Positions 16,259 to 28,429 are shown, counted from the stretch's first letter. The stretch: 64,000 nucleotides of DNA from Chlamydomonas reinhardtii (GCF_000002595.2 NC_057006.1:4053633-4117632), one strand, 5' to 3'. Notes: a model not told the origin generated them from the letters alone. Made by a program: numbers and translations.

Positions 16259-17125
16259 TCAGCATGCATGCGCCATACGTGCGCGGGGCAGGTGACCGTA
16301 ATGAGAGCGGTATGGGGCTGTACTGCTATGCTCCGCTATGCACACGTGCCAAACACACCGCTGCACCCGCCACGCCGAGTACACATGCGTGCTCAACACT
16401 CAGGCCCCCCCACTCAGGCCCCCCCACACACCTTGAGCATCTCATTGATGACGCCACACTCCATGTCCACAATGACGGACCGGGCCTGGGGGCCAGGGCG
16501 GGGCGGGTTGGGATGCGTCATGCGTGGAAGTAGGCTGGTAGGGGGTGCACCGCCAAGCACGCCTCCAGCGCCAAACCCAGCAGCACCACAACCCAGGGCG
16601 ATCACGCTGGCCCCCTCGAACGCGACGCAATATTTCAGTGTGTCCTTGACCGGCTGGTTGTTGAGAGGCCCACCCGCTGGGCCTCCCACGCCACGTCACC
16701 CTGCCAGAGTCTGCATGCGGCTCGGTCCCTCCGCCCACTCCGCTGCCGACTCGCTCACCTTGAGTGTACGGATGGCGCCGCGGCCTTCGCCCACCGGCAG
16801 ATTCCTGCAGTCACCAATATGTGTGTGAGTGCCCGTAGAGGACCCAATGGAAGGTGTCTGACGCAGTCCGCTGCACTGCCCGTGTCCTGTCACCGCCAGT
16901 GCCTGACACGCTCGCGCCACCATTCCCTCTCTCCATCCTACTCCATCCCACCCACCGCGGTGGCTCCACGCGCGTGTCCACATTGCGGAAGAAGCTGCTC
17001 AGCGCCTCGTCGTACACGCCCTTGGTGTTGTAGGCTGCATGCTCGCGAAGCGCCAGCTCCCAGAAGCGACAGCCCACCTGGTTGCCGCACTGGCCCACCT
17101 GGATGGTCACGAGCTCGCGCGGCAT
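13447..17125 (-). CDS. BLD2: Epsilon-tubulin
   Basis: Epsilon-tubulin is a centriole/basal-body tubulin needed for triplet microtubules; the Chlamydomonas gene is BLD2. Exons 5' to 3': 16956-17125, 16759-16804, 16432-16485, 15922-16080, 15661-15735, 15136-15331, 14606-14898, 14194-14367, 13732-13865, 13447-13609, giving 487 residues. Seen directly: N-terminal QVGQCGNQ, the GTP-binding GGGTGSG (152-158), SPYNAMLAL, and ANNTAIAHTF near the C-terminus. Epsilon-specific features include VDMECGVINEML, GAGNNWAHG and HADCVLPIENQAL, which align residue by residue with what I recall of human TUBE1. The start MPRELVTIQ at 17125 fits the family; an in-frame ATG at 17191 is possible. Two exons appear to use CAAG acceptors (before 15735 and 13865). 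Introns 3 and 5 carry complementary dinucleotide tracts. Confidence 0.94.
15599..15636. repeat. (CA)n microsatellite in epsilon-tubulin intron 5
   Basis: About 19 CA units on the plus strand follow a CT/CACTCT-rich run. The tract lies inside the intron 15332-15660, just downstream of exon 5 in the minus-strand transcript, where it reads (UG)n. Confidence 0.97.
16212..16257. repeat. (TG)n microsatellite in epsilon-tubulin intron 3
   Basis: About 23 TG units with one interruption lie in the intron 16081-16431. In the minus-strand transcript this reads (CA)n, complementary to the tract in intron 5. Confidence 0.97.
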
Positions 17126-18419
17126 CGCCCCGCTGTAGGCTGGTGTTTCGTGTGAGGCTCCTTCCAAGTTGCAGCGCAGTGGCCGCGGCACCTGCTATGC
17201 CTTGCTACGTTGCCGGGAACTCCATTCAATTACACAGCGCCAGGGCGTCCCGGCGCGCAATGCTGGCCCCCGCCCCCGCAGCGGCCGACAGCTGGGCCAC
17301 GGCCCGTGTGGCCTAAATGATATTTATGCAAGACGAAAGGTCCTGCAGCGACTTGTGCGTAAGAAGAAGTCACGACTAAAACGTCTCCAAGGATGGAAGA
17401 GCTTCAGAGCAAGCCTGTCATCAGTTTATCCAACGGCTCAGAGCTGGTACACGTAGCTAACCTGTTCTTTCCATGTGACAGGAACTCCTTTATGTTCCTT
17501 TGTGACCCGCAGGGTCTGCCTTGCAAAATCGACGCTCCTCTCGACTGAGCTGCATCAGTATTGGTAGATATTGATTGCTTTAATCAATTGCGAGTGCGAA
17601 AGGCTCGACGGAGCCCTGAATCGACAAGCTTCTGAAGGCCCATCCTCAGTCCCCAAGCTTCCATTTGGCGAGCGCTCGTTTTTTCTCTTGTTTTGTAACA
17701 ATTGAATGTCATGGTACACCCATTCTAGACCCCTGAGCCGGGTGCCAAACCTCGTGGGTTCGATTCGAAAGCAAAATGCTACGCACTGCCGGCGTTGATG
17801 CCGGAGCAAAAGCGAGGCCCACGCTGCCACCTCGCAACCTACTGCATGGCAGGTCGCATCGCAGCAGTCGGCACGTCCGTGCGGCTGCAAGCAACGTCCC
17901 CGACCTCTTTCCAGCCTCAACAAACTCATGGCACGGTGTACTGGTCGCTGCAACCGCTGCTGCGCTGTTGGTGCGTTCTGCTTGCACCTCTGATGTCATG
18001 CACCGTTGCTTGTGGGCTGAAACGGCTAGGGCCGTCCGCCAATCGTGACCGCTGAAGCTTGCACCGCTCCTGCGCAAAAGCGGACTTTTGTTGCTGGGAG
18101 CTGCATGTGATAGCACGAAATGTATGTGGTCCTTTGCAGGCGGGGCCGGCGGGGGCAACGACGGCTGACCTGGCAGGTGCGTGCTAGCAGGGTGCGTGGC
18201 GACAGGGCGTGGGAGAGGGCGTGAAGAGGTTGGCTACGCCTGGCTATTGCATGCAGGTTAGGCAGAGCTGCGTGCTTTATATGCATGTGCGCTCGCAACA
18301 CCGTCCTTGGGGTGCTCATCCAGGCAGGGTGCAGGGGTTCCTACAGGGACATTCCCACATTACCCGGTATGATGTGACGCCCTTCCGCTCGTCGTGCCCT
18401 GCCGTTGATCCTGCCAATA
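17126..18419. other. Divergent intergenic region
   Basis: This lies between the 5' ends of epsilon-tubulin (minus) and the 18.4-kb gene (plus). Positions 17,540-17,760 are AT-richer. Several short open frames are present but none has a family signature. A tRNA B-box-like sequence at 17757 was examined and rejected. Confidence 0.4.
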
Positions 18420-21400
18420 ATGTTCCGGCTCGCCCTTGATTTCTGCCAACTGCCAGGCAATGGTGCGGCCTCAGCGACCATGATGGTCGCATCTGCGCAG
18501 GCGCCCGCAACGCAGGCAACCGCCGCTTTGTATCAGGCCCCTCTGCCACTGCCATTGTCGCTCACGGCGCCAGAGCTGTCGACTTCAGCCGCTCAGGCGC
18601 CGACCATTAAGAAGAAGCTATCCATTCCTATCGCCTATAACCCTCCGGTCGTGGAAGCCCCTGGTACCAACTCCGGCATTGCCTACACGGCCGCCGCGGA
18701 ACCCAGCAGCACAAGCGAAAGCGCCGGCGGTTTCTTCGGGAGCCTTTTCTCGCGCCGCGCCGCGACCGTTGGTGGGTCTGTTGAGCTGTCCGCCCCAGCA
18801 CCGCGGGCCGCAGTGTTAACAGCGGCGGCGCCAGCGGAGCCTGTCGCTTCGGTGGCGGTGGCGCAGTCACAGCCGCAGAGCAAGCCGGCGGCGGCACCGG
18901 CGGCTGGGCGCGACGGCGGCGCGGGGAAGCGCACTGCCGAGAACGAGGAGGAAGACAAGGGTGGGTGAGGGGCAGCTTTCGGGGGCAGCTATTCGTGGCA
19001 CAATACATGGGTTCGGGGTCAGCGCGTGCGGCGTACTACGTCTTGATGCTGTCTGCCCCCCCTGGTCTACGCGCAAAGGCATTGCATCGGGCCGTCGTGA
19101 CATTCCTCCATAACCGCGCCGCCCCACCTCACGTCGTGTGTCTTGTCCCTCCTCGCAGGCCCCAGCGCGTTTGACCAGGTTGTGTGGGCGCTGGAGAAGG
19201 CTGCGCTAGTGACGGTTGGCGGCGTGGCGGGCGTGGCAGTGGTGCGCATCCTGGCGCCCGGGGGGCCCAAACCCATCAACGTGGACGCGGCGGCAGCGGT
19301 TGCGGCTCGTGGGGGCAGCAGCAGCGGCAGTAGCAGCAGTGGTGGCAGTGGCGGGCCGCCGCGCAAGCCCGTGGCGGTCTCTATCCCCGCGTCGCAGCCG
19401 GTGGTGACAGCGGAGTCAGCGGCGCCGCCTCCGCTCGCCGCGCCGCCGCAGTTCTCGGGGCCGGCGGCCGCGTATGACAGCCGCGGCTATCCCTACGCGC
19501 CGCAAGGGTCGCGCGCGCAGTGGGAGGCCGCGACTGCGCAGCAGCAGCAACCACAACAGGGGAGCCAGGGGCAGGGGCAGCCGCCGCGCGCCGCCAGTGT
19601 TAACCGCCGGTTCGCGCAGCCGCCCAACCGCTGGCCAATGGGCCCGGCGGGCGCCGCCGGCCCCTCGGGCGCCGGCGCGCCGCCGGCATATGACCCCGCA
19701 ACCGCCGAGTACGACCCAACGGCGGCGGCGTACTACGGCGTTCCGCCGCCCTCGTGGTGGACGAACCGCTACCCGGAATCGTACGATCCGTACGGGCCGT
19801 ATCCGCCGCCGCCGTACGGCCCCTCGCCGCCGCCGCCGCCGTACGGGCCCCGCGGGTACGGCCCCTGGGACGAGTCGACCGCCGCCGCCGCGGCCGCCGC
19901 TGACCCAGAGGCCTACCAGGCCGCCGCTGCCGCCTACTGGGCCTGGCGCACCGCAGCCGCCGACCCCCGGCGGGCGCAGTACGAGGTGTACGGCATGCCG
20001 CCACCCGTGCCGCCGCCGCCGGGCTACGGCCCCGCGTTCCCTGATGCTGGCCCTGTGGCGGCGCAGCAGGGCCGGCTGCAGGGCCAGCAGCAAGGCAGCG
20101 GCGCGGCTGCTGGCGGGGGCAAGCGTGTCAAGCTGGGGCGCAACCCCTGGAAGGATGGGGGCAGGCGGGGACAGCAGCAGGCTCCTGAGGCGCAGCCGCC
20201 TGCGGTGGCGGCGTCAGCCGCCGCCGCTGCGGCTGGCCCCTCCGCGGCCACTTCGGCGGCGGCGGCGGAGCTGGCTGACATGGACGCTCAGCTGGCGTCG
20301 CTGCAGTCGCAGATTGCTGCGCTGCAGGCTGGTGGCGGCGGCGTGACGGACCGGGAGCTGCCGCCGGGCCGTCGGAAGGCACGTGCCACGCCAGACTGGC
20401 GGGCGCAGCTGTCGGCGGAGCAGGAGGGCGGCGGCGGCGGCTCAGGCGGGAGCGGCTCCTCGGGTGCGGAGGAGTCGGAGGAGGAGACTGAGGCGCGGCG
20501 GCTGCGAGAGTGGCGGCAGGCGGACGAGCGGGAGGACTGGGCGGCGCGGCAGCGCCAGCCGCCGCTGCCGTCGCAGCCGCAGGCGCCGCCAGTTCAGCGG
20601 AGCTCCGGGGCTGCGGCGGCGGGAGCGGCGGGGGCTGACGGCGGCAAGCGCGTGAGCGTGTCGCCGCAAGCGGACGCTGAGTTTGAGCGGCTGTTGGCGA
20701 TGTGGCAGGAGGCGCATCCCGAGGACACGGACCTGGGGCTGCCGCTAGAGGAGCCGGCGCTGGGGGCGGGCGCGGCGGTGGCAGGTCCGCCGGAGGAGTG
20801 GCCAAAGCAGCCGGCCCCGGCCCGGGGGCTGGGCGTGTCTGCCTGGGACCGGGAGCAGCGGGAGCCGCAGCCAGGGCCGGCGCAGCGCGGGGTGGCGGAG
20901 CAGGCTGTGCCGCACCCGCCGGAGGTGCGGCACAGTGCGGTCGCAGACGCCGTGCAGGAGGAGAACCCCGACCCCTGGGGCACGCAGCGCGTGCGGGCCC
21001 AGCCCCAGGCGCAGGCCCAGCCCCAGGCGCAGGCGCAACGCCAGGCCCATCAGGAGCAGCCCAGCAAGGCGGCGGCTGACGGCAGCCCCGTGGGCTGGTT
21101 TACTCGCATCTTCTCGGGCTTTGGCGGCGGCGGCAAGCAGCAGCAGCAGGCACAACAGGCGCAGCAGGCGCCAGCTGCTAGCACGTCGCAGCCGACACAG
21201 CAGCCGTCGCCATGGGACCAGGAGCCCCCAGCGGGGTCGATGGCTTCGAGGCAGGGTGAGCGGGACGCGGCGGCGGCGGCGCTGGCGGCGGCGGAGCTGC
21301 AGGAGCAGGACCTGCAGCGGCAGCTGGCGGCACTGCAGGCGGAGGCGGGTGCGGCGCAGGCGTCCGCTGAGGCGGCGGCGGCGGAGCGGGAGCAGACTGC

Positions 21401-22007
21401 AACAGGTGCGGCGCTGGCGGAGGCAGTGGCGGAGGCGCCGCGTTCCGCCGCGCGTGCCTCCTGGCGGCAGGAGCTTGACCAGCAGGTGGGCTCCGCCGCC
21501 TCCGGCAGCAGCAACACCAACATGGATGGTGACCTGTATGCTGTGTCGCCGACGTCGGCACCCGAAGAGGCGGCGGCAGCGGCGGTATCGGTCGCGTCCA
21601 CGACGGGCAGCGGAGATGCATCGTCTGTAACTGCTGCCCCAGCGGCAGCAGCTGACTCCGCCGCAGCGGCGCCTGCGCCGCCGCCGCTGCCTCGGGTGTC
21701 GCCGCAGCGGCGCGAGGAAATTAAACAGCTGAAGGCCACGAGCGCGGCGGCGGCGGAGCGTGCGGCGGAGACGCTGGCTCGCATTCGTGCCATGCGTGCC
21801 GGCAACAAGCGCGGCGGCGGCGTGCCGTCACCAGCAGGCAGCCCCTCCGGTACCTCAAGCGTCAGCGTCAAGGGCCGCCGCCCCGGCAGTGATGGCGACG
21901 GTGACGAGGATGCAGGTGGCGATGGGGGCCACAGTAACGGGAACGGCATTGGCGCAGAAGGCGCGAAGCGCGCCGGTGGCAACTGGCGAGAGACGGCCGA
22001 CGTGTAG
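18420..22007 (+). CDS. Large Ala/Pro/Gln-rich protein with one membrane segment
   Basis: The family was not recognised. Two exons, 18420-18960 and 19159-22007, join in phase to give 1129 residues. The N-terminus (MFRLALDFCQ...) is followed by a Ser/Ala/Thr-rich stretch that could be an organelle-targeting region; an ATG at 18480 is an alternative start. Residues 189-209 (VWALEKAALVTVGGVAGVAV) form one probable transmembrane helix. After it come a Tyr/Pro-rich region (about 19,690-20,040, with repeated PYG/PPPYGP units), a short coiled coil near 20,270 (LADMDAQLASLQSQIAAL), a Gln-rich linker, a conserved-looking SPVGWFTRIFSGF motif near 21,090 and a C-terminal basic helix with REEIKQLKATSAAAAERA. 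Such Tyr/Pro repeats and Q/A linkers suggest a scaffold or membrane-anchored adaptor, but this is only inference. Confidence 0.7.
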
Positions 22008-22671
22008 TGGGGCGGCTGGATGCACGTTTGCCACGTGCTCGTGTACGGTAGGGAAGCGGTGCGCGGTCAGTTGCGCATGAGCGGTAAGCTGAAGCAATGT
22101 GATTTCTAGTGAGTTGCAATTTTGTCAAGAGCTGGCAACCCGGCTAAGGCCGCTGTGGCCCAACCCCTGCCGCAAGGGCGGGTGCCGGGGTGAACTCGTG
22201 GGGTGCAATGAGGCAGGCACGAAGAGAGACGTGAGATTTGGAAAGGCCGAAGCTGCCTTTCAGATTCGTATATGCTCTTGGAGCAGCAGGCACGCAGGCG
22301 TGAGCTGCGGCAGGAGGGCGGCGCCATTTCGTTGTGTTGGGAAGGCATGATAGCGGCTACTTGATCAGTGCTGGGAGGCGGGTTTCCGCATGCGTTGCGA
22401 CTTCGGGCCAGGGCCACGGGGCCGTTTACACCGGACACACGAGTCTGCAGGAGTTCGGGCTGCTGTTGGGTCCAAGCTTACTGAGTGCGCCGGGTGCGGT
22501 GCATTGGACGAGGTTGAAATTGCTGGTTATTGGGGACAGGTAGGCGTACTATACCGGTAGTGCTTTCTGGTGTGGGGAAAATGAAGGTGAGGGCCGACAG
22601 AGGATGAAGACGGCCGGTTGGTCAATAGCGCCATGTCAAGTGAAGGCTGTGAAGCCACGGGGGCGCTGGCA

Positions 22672-22676
22672 TGTAA
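22672..22676 (+). terminator. Candidate TGTAA poly(A) signal
   Basis: TGTAA lies 665 nt after the stop at 22007 of the large Pro/Ala-rich protein gene. Confidence 0.35.
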
Positions 22677-23329
22677 CACACTTGCAATCAGCTCTTACCC
22701 AGTGTGTGGTGTGGAATGCCGCCATGGTGCTGGCGCCTCACGGCCTCAGTCAGGGCATAACACGTACACCCACGCACCTCGTGCACGGACCTAGATGCCT
22801 AAACATTACGCCATAAACCATCAGCTGCATGCGCAGTTGCGATGAGCACACTCAGACGCGCACAACACGGCGGAGTGGCACACGCTACACCCGACTCTGC
22901 CACTTTGCAAAAACCTAGGACTGGTCAAGTTCTTGAGCTCGTTCATGGCAGTAGTACATGGCCGCAGAGCAACACCTTAGCGCATCCCTCCTCCCAGCAG
23001 CCATAGCCTTCCTCCGCCAGCATCCATGCAGCACTCCAGCCGTGGCGGCTCACACTGAACGTCAGTCCTCAACAGCAACTACCGGTACATGAGATACATG
23101 AGATACATTGCAGGTAGGCGCCCAAGCGGTCCGACGTGCACAAAACACTCCTGCGTCTGAAGCCCTCCACCTCCATCCGGTAACCAGCACCTGCGCGGGC
23201 ACGGCGCATGGGCTATCAATGTTACCACCTCTTCTTCGCTAGGTGACACGGCAAGGCAATACATAAGGGGATATGACCATACCGTAGTGCTCCTACTGCG
23301 AGCGGGCAGCACATAATACGTTGTGATAA

Positions 23330-23334
23330 TTACA
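23330..23334 (-). terminator. Candidate TGTAA poly(A) signal of the MYND gene
   Basis: TGTAA on the minus strand lies about 81 nt after the stop codon at 23415. Confidence 0.4.
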
Positions 23335-23414
23335 TATCCAATCGCGGCAGTGCCCCGCCGTGTGTGCTCTATGTGGCCCTGCGCGCCAATAGCCCAACTC
23401 ACCCACTGCTTGGC

Positions 23415-26400
23415 CTACGCCTGCTGAGGCTGGGCTGAAGCGGCGGGTTCTTCCTGCCGGTGCGACGGCTGTGCCTGCGGCTGTGCTAGCTTGCCGCACA
23501 CAGCGCTGTGCCCCCCGCGCCAGTGGCTCAGCTGGCAAGCGCCGCAGCAGTACCGCACCGCCTTGCAGCGCGCGCACGTCTTGCCGCCGCCTTGCGGGAT
23601 GGCCGCGCTGGGCCCGTCAGTGTTGCTGCAGGTGGGGTTGCCGCACAGCGCCACTCCTTGCCCGCCGCAACCAGCTTCGCCGCCGCTACCGCCGGATGCC
23701 TTCGCGGCAGCCAGCAGGCCGCGGAGCCGCAACTCCACCTCCGCCGGGCACACCAAGCCAACCGCATCCACAGCGGCCCGCATCCCGGCATCCGCCAACA
23801 CCTCGCGCCGGAGCTCCTCCGCATCCACACGCGGCGCTTCATCGCCCCCTGCCGCGCCCGACAGCAACGATGGCGTGCGCTCCAGGGCCGCTGCCATCAA
23901 GTCAAGCAGTCGTGTGAGCTTCTGCCGCTGCTGCCCCTGAGGCAGTCGCTCAGCCAGCGCGCGTGCCGGTGCTAGCGCCAGTGCAGCGGCAGCCACACGC
24001 GCCGGTGCCGGTGCGGTGCCATCACCGCTGCTAGGTCCCTGCTGCTCAGCTAGCGCCCCTGACAGCACTGTCTCGCTGCCGCCTCCCGTCCCGCTACTGC
24101 TGTTGCTGTAGCCGCCGCCGCTGCCGTCACCACCTCTGCCATCGCGGGCAGCAGCTGCAATCGCCCGGACCAGCATGACTGGGTCCCAGGCCCCCACCGC
24201 CACCAGCAACCTTGACGAGCACTGGTCCATTTGGTCAGTGGTGACACGTAGCTGCAGCAGGGCAGCAAGAAAGGCCACAACACCCGCCTCGTCGCTCCAC
24301 AGGAAGTCCCGCCACGAGTCTGCTGCCAGAGCAGGAGGCACAGCCATCGCGTTCGTGCCGCTGCCGCTGCTGTGCTCGGCTAGCGCTGCGCTCCCGTCAC
24401 CCACAGCAATTACGGCTGCGTGCTGTGCATGCAGAGCAAAGCTTACGGGGACCGCAACCAGGTGCGCCGCCGCCCACACCAGAGCTGCAGCTGGGGCCAT
24501 GCCCTTGGCGAGCCGCGCCCTCATCATCTGGAGCACGCAGGGAAGCCATTGCCGCATGCATAGGCTCGTCAGCAACCGCTGCTGCTCTGCCGCCGGCGAG
24601 CCAGGCTGCGGCCGGCCGCCGGCCGCTGCCATGCGCCGCATGTGCGGAGAAGCGTGTATGCTCAGTGGCTCTTGTGCCGCTGCTGCGGTGGCAGCAGGGG
24701 CAGCAGGAGCATCCTCCTTCTTGCAGCTCCCTTGCGAGCCGCCAGGCGGTTCTGTTGCGACTTGCTCGGACTTTTTCTCCGTTCGCTCCTGCTGCTCCTG
24801 CTGCCCCGGCTGCTGTCCTTGCAGCCGCTTGTCCTGCAGCGGTGGTTCCAAGTGTTCCCCAGCCGCCGCGGGCTCTTGCTCGCAAGAGGGCCGATCAGGC
24901 AGCAACGGGTACCGCACGTCTAGTGAGTGGATCAGAAGCTGCATCAAGTAGCTCATGAGCATGCATGTCTCTGCATCTGCAATGCCCTCAGCCGCTGGCA
25001 CTAAGCCACTGCTGCATTTGGAGCTGCCGGCGCTGCTGCCGCCGCTGCTTGGCGGCCGCAGGAGGGAGCCGCTGCACAGCCGCCTTGCAACAGCCGCCAG
25101 CGTCGCGACCAGCGAGGCAACCTGAGCCGGCGGCGCGTGAGCCAGCATCGCCGGCCAGGAATCTGATTCCGTGAGTACGGCTCTCAGCAATTCGTCGACA
25201 CCGCCACCCGGCAGGTATGCCTGCCAGTTGTCGCCTGCTGACTTGCGCAGCAGCCGCTCCAGGGTCGGCAGCAGTCCCTCTGCCAGCGCGCACTGCAGGG
25301 TGTAGCTGGCTGGTAAGGCTGTAGGCTCCGCCGCTGCCGCTGCTGCTGCTGCCACTGCCGCCGGTGCCCCTGTTGCCGGCAACTCTGCTGCAGCAGCAGC
25401 CTCCACCCCATCCGATGTGGCGGCTGTAGCCGGGGCTGGTGTGGCGGCTGTAGCCGGGGCTGGTGTGGCGGCTGTAGCCGGGGCTGCTGCTGGCGCACGC
25501 GCCAGCTGCAGCCGCAGCACCCGCCCCACCTCGCACGCCATCTCCGGCGTAGCCAGCCGCTCGCAATCCCACAGCAGCGTCCGCCACAAGCTCGGCAGCC
25601 GCGCGACCGCCTGACACGGCCGAAGCCGAACCAGTAGCCGCACCAGCAGCGCCGAGGGCATGTAGTCCAACGGCAAGATCATGGCCCTACTGCCGTCTTG
25701 CAGCCGCACTGCGCCCACCAGCCGCTGAACCAGGTCATACAGGCCCACCGCGGGGGCTGCTGTTGGCAGCGGAAGCTGTGGCGGCGCCGGCGCGCCGGCG
25801 GCTGGCCCGTCGCACTTTGACTGCCCTTCCTGCTCCTGTGGCGGAGGCCGCTGCTCCCGGCGTTGTCCCGGCTTCGATTGTTGTCCCTGCTGCTGCCCAT
25901 GCCCCTGCCCCTGCTGCACACCGGCAGCAGGTGCCCCCGCGGAGTTTTGCGCCGCGGCCGGGCTCGAGTCATCGCCGCCGCTGCCACACAACCCGCCCGC
26001 GACCTTCGTGTGTGGCTGCGGGAGCTGCAGCCTGCACGGATAAGCCCGGGTGCTCAATGCGAGAATGTACGCGGTAGGCACAAGCAGCCGCATGTGTTCG
26101 GGAAACAGGTCAGCCGACAGCGCCGGCCGGACCCAGCCCTGCTGCGGAGCAGGGCGGCCCGGCGCCTCTGCAACGCAGGCTGCTGCTACAACCCCTCCTG
26201 GCTGCGGGCCGTCCGTGCCCGGGCGCCCTCCGCGTGCTGCCGCCTGCTGCTGCACCGCCGGGCCCGTCGGGACCACGCGCTCCGCGCACCACAGGACCCA
26301 CAACGCAAAGGTCCGCAGCAAGGGGCCGCCGAACAGCTGCTTCAGCTCATCGCCGTCCCCAGCACGCAGTACGGCGGGGACCCCTGGGCTGACCGCCGAT

Positions 26401-26495
26401 GCGGGCGCCGGCGTCGCCCCGGCTGCCAGTCGGTGCCGCTGCAGCTCCTGCTGCTCCTGTTGCTGTTGCTGCTGTTGCTGGTGTTGCCGCTGCGA

Positions 26496-26547
<52 letters not shown>

Positions 26548-27518
26548 GGTAACAGCGACGGCTGGTGCGGCAGCGCCGGTGGATCCAGCTGCGTCCAAAA
26601 GTCTGGTTGCGTGCATCCCATCGAGACGATTATCATGTGCACCATACCGCAGCACATCGCTGCAAGTGCAAACAGCTGGACCAACACCTTCGCAGGCAAC
26701 GACATAGCACATGTAGAGTTTGCCGCGAGGGCCACTGATGAGGGCCCCCCAACCTCGGCTTCGTCACCAGCAGCGGCAGTGGCAGTGGCAGTGGCAGCAC
26801 CCCCAGCTGCATCCGCTGCGTCTGGGCTGATGGCGGCCACCGCGGCCGCCAAGCGCAGCAGCGCCGCTGCCAAGTGCTCCAGCAGCGCGGTCCGACGCAG
26901 CACCGCCCGCAGCTCTGACGCCGCGGGTGGGTCGAGATTGGAGCTGACCACGACCTGCAGGGGCGCTAGTACGCACTGCACGACAGACCCCTGCCACATC
27001 ATGTTTGCAAGCCTGGCTGTGCGGTCTTTGTCTGCGCTCGCACCGCCGCCAGGGCCGCCCGCAGCCCCGCCCGCGTCCGTGCTGCTGCCGGCCGCAACTT
27101 TGGACAGCAGCTGAGCGCAGACGCTGAGGGTGTCTGTGCGAATGAGCGCGAGCGCCAGTTGTTTGCACGCCGCAGACTGCGCCACGTCCACCATGCTAAC
27201 AAACAGGTTTTTCGTCGCGTCCAACACGCGCCTGGCGTCGTCTCGGAGCAAGTCGTGCACGAGCACGCGCGCCGCCCAGCCGTGTGCGCATAGAATGTGT
27301 ACAAGAGACCGATTGTGCTGCCCAGCAGTCGCCGCGGCTGCCCAACGAGCGTTTGCGACGTCGTCATTGGTTGATTGTTGGAAGGCTGCCGCCCGCGAGG
27401 CACTGGTGCGACTCCTTTCACGCAGACCCGAGTATTGCTCTAGGTAATCGTCCACCAACTCCACAAACTGGTCTTTGTTGTCTGGTTCTCGCTTACGAAG
27501 GCCACGACCGCGACGCAT
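23415..27518 (-). CDS. MYND zinc-finger protein, 1367 residues
   Basis: This is a single uninterrupted frame. At the C-terminus (C1292-C1341) is a MYND-type zinc finger: CGNPTC, a spacer, CARC, RYCCGAC, then HWRGGHSAVC, in the usual Cys/His order. MYND fingers bind proline-rich partner peptides; green algae have many large proteins with a C-terminal MYND finger whose roles are unknown. The rest is Ala/Leu-rich and probably helical, interrupted by a long Gln run (about 26,450-26,545), a 24-bp repeat coding for PAPATAAT (25,417-25,488) and other low-complexity linkers. The start MRRGRGLRKREPDNKDQF is basic and may serve nuclear import. A 4.1-kb intronless gene is unusual beside its intron-rich neighbours; long Ala/Gln tracts could hide an unrecognised intron. 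Confidence 0.75.
25417..25488. repeat. Three 24-bp tandem copies in the MYND gene
   Basis: The unit TGTGGCGGCTGTAGCCGGGG plus CTGG is repeated three times without change of phase and encodes PAPATAAT repeats on the minus strand. Confidence 0.85.
26450..26545. repeat. CTG/CAG repeat coding for polyglutamine
   Basis: Interrupted then uninterrupted CTG units on the plus strand read as CAG/CAA on the minus strand and encode a Gln-rich stretch of the MYND protein. The last run (about 26,507-26,544) is pure. Confidence 0.9.
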
Positions 27519-28212
27519 TTTCCCTTAAAGCTAGCTTCAATATCTGTACTTCGTTTGCCACTAATGGCAATGCAACACCACTGTTGCAATGTTGACACTG
27601 ATGCAGTTCGGATTGCGGGTCCCAGTCTGTTCCCATACGGGGGGGCCACCATGCCGAGGGGTCTGAATATGTTCCCCTCACTCATGCGGCCGAATTAGCT
27701 ACTCGGACAAGTTGCAATGGCTTTTACATGTTACATGTACTACAGACGTCAATAGACATTAACGTTTGCGGACGATCGTGCACATCGATGTTAAATGCTT
27801 TGCGCCAACGGACCCTGTAGGTCCGACACAAGGTTCCATCTAAAGTTTAGCAACCACAAAGTCTTCGAATGTGCGATTTAGGCTCAAAGCAACCCTTTGG
27901 AGACTAGTCGTGACCTGGAGTCGCCTGGATCGCGAGGAGCCCTCCTCTTCGTTCACTAAGTAGTTTGACAACATACGCCGATCTTAATAAATCGACGGCA
28001 GCAAAGGATGCTGAAATTCGTGCCCTCCAGGGCAACATGCTTTCATTGTGCGGACAGACAGGCTAATCTGAGCTTGTGTCTACTCGCTTTACATTATACA
28101 CATATACAATAGAAGCTTTAGCTAGTCGGCCGGCTAGAATACGCATGTCGGTTTGGACACGTTTCGTGCCTGCACCTGTGCTGACAGACACGCGGGTTGT
28201 TCTCCCAGCCCG

Positions 28213-28352
28213 CATAAGATTTCACCCCTGTGATGGCTCGGCGTCTTCGGGTGCTGGGACTGTCCCCTCTGTAACATCCGCATTCATAAGATTTCACCCC
28301 TCCGAGTTCACAGAATCCATATAGATAGTGTCCGCCATGCTTCATAAGATTT
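28213..28352. repeat. Direct repeats of CATAAGATTT
   Basis: The 17-mer CATAAGATTTCACCCCT occurs at 28213-28229 and 28285-28301, and its first ten bases recur at 28343-28352. Spacings are 72 and 58 bp. Confidence 0.9.
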
Positions 28353-28429
28353 GAGGAGGGATCCGCTGGAGTCTGGGGTCAGTGAATTCCCCCTCCTGAC
28401 GAGTTTTGTACCTCCCATCTTGCAAGCCA

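Larger units (their letters stand above)
22008..23414. other. Convergent intergenic region
   Basis: This holds the 3' UTRs of the 18.4-kb gene and the MYND gene. No coding signal was seen. TGTAA occurs on the plus strand at 22672-22676 and on the minus strand at 23330-23334. Confidence 0.45.

Noticed and set aside
17757-17766. GGTTCGATTC resembling a tRNA B box
   Set aside because: The flanks cannot form a T stem and no A box or acceptor stem is present on either strand; the TTCGATTCGAA around it is merely a palindrome.
21050-21982. 310-codon minus-strand open frame
   Set aside because: It is antisense to the large Pro/Ala/Gln-rich protein and mirrors its GC-rich codons.
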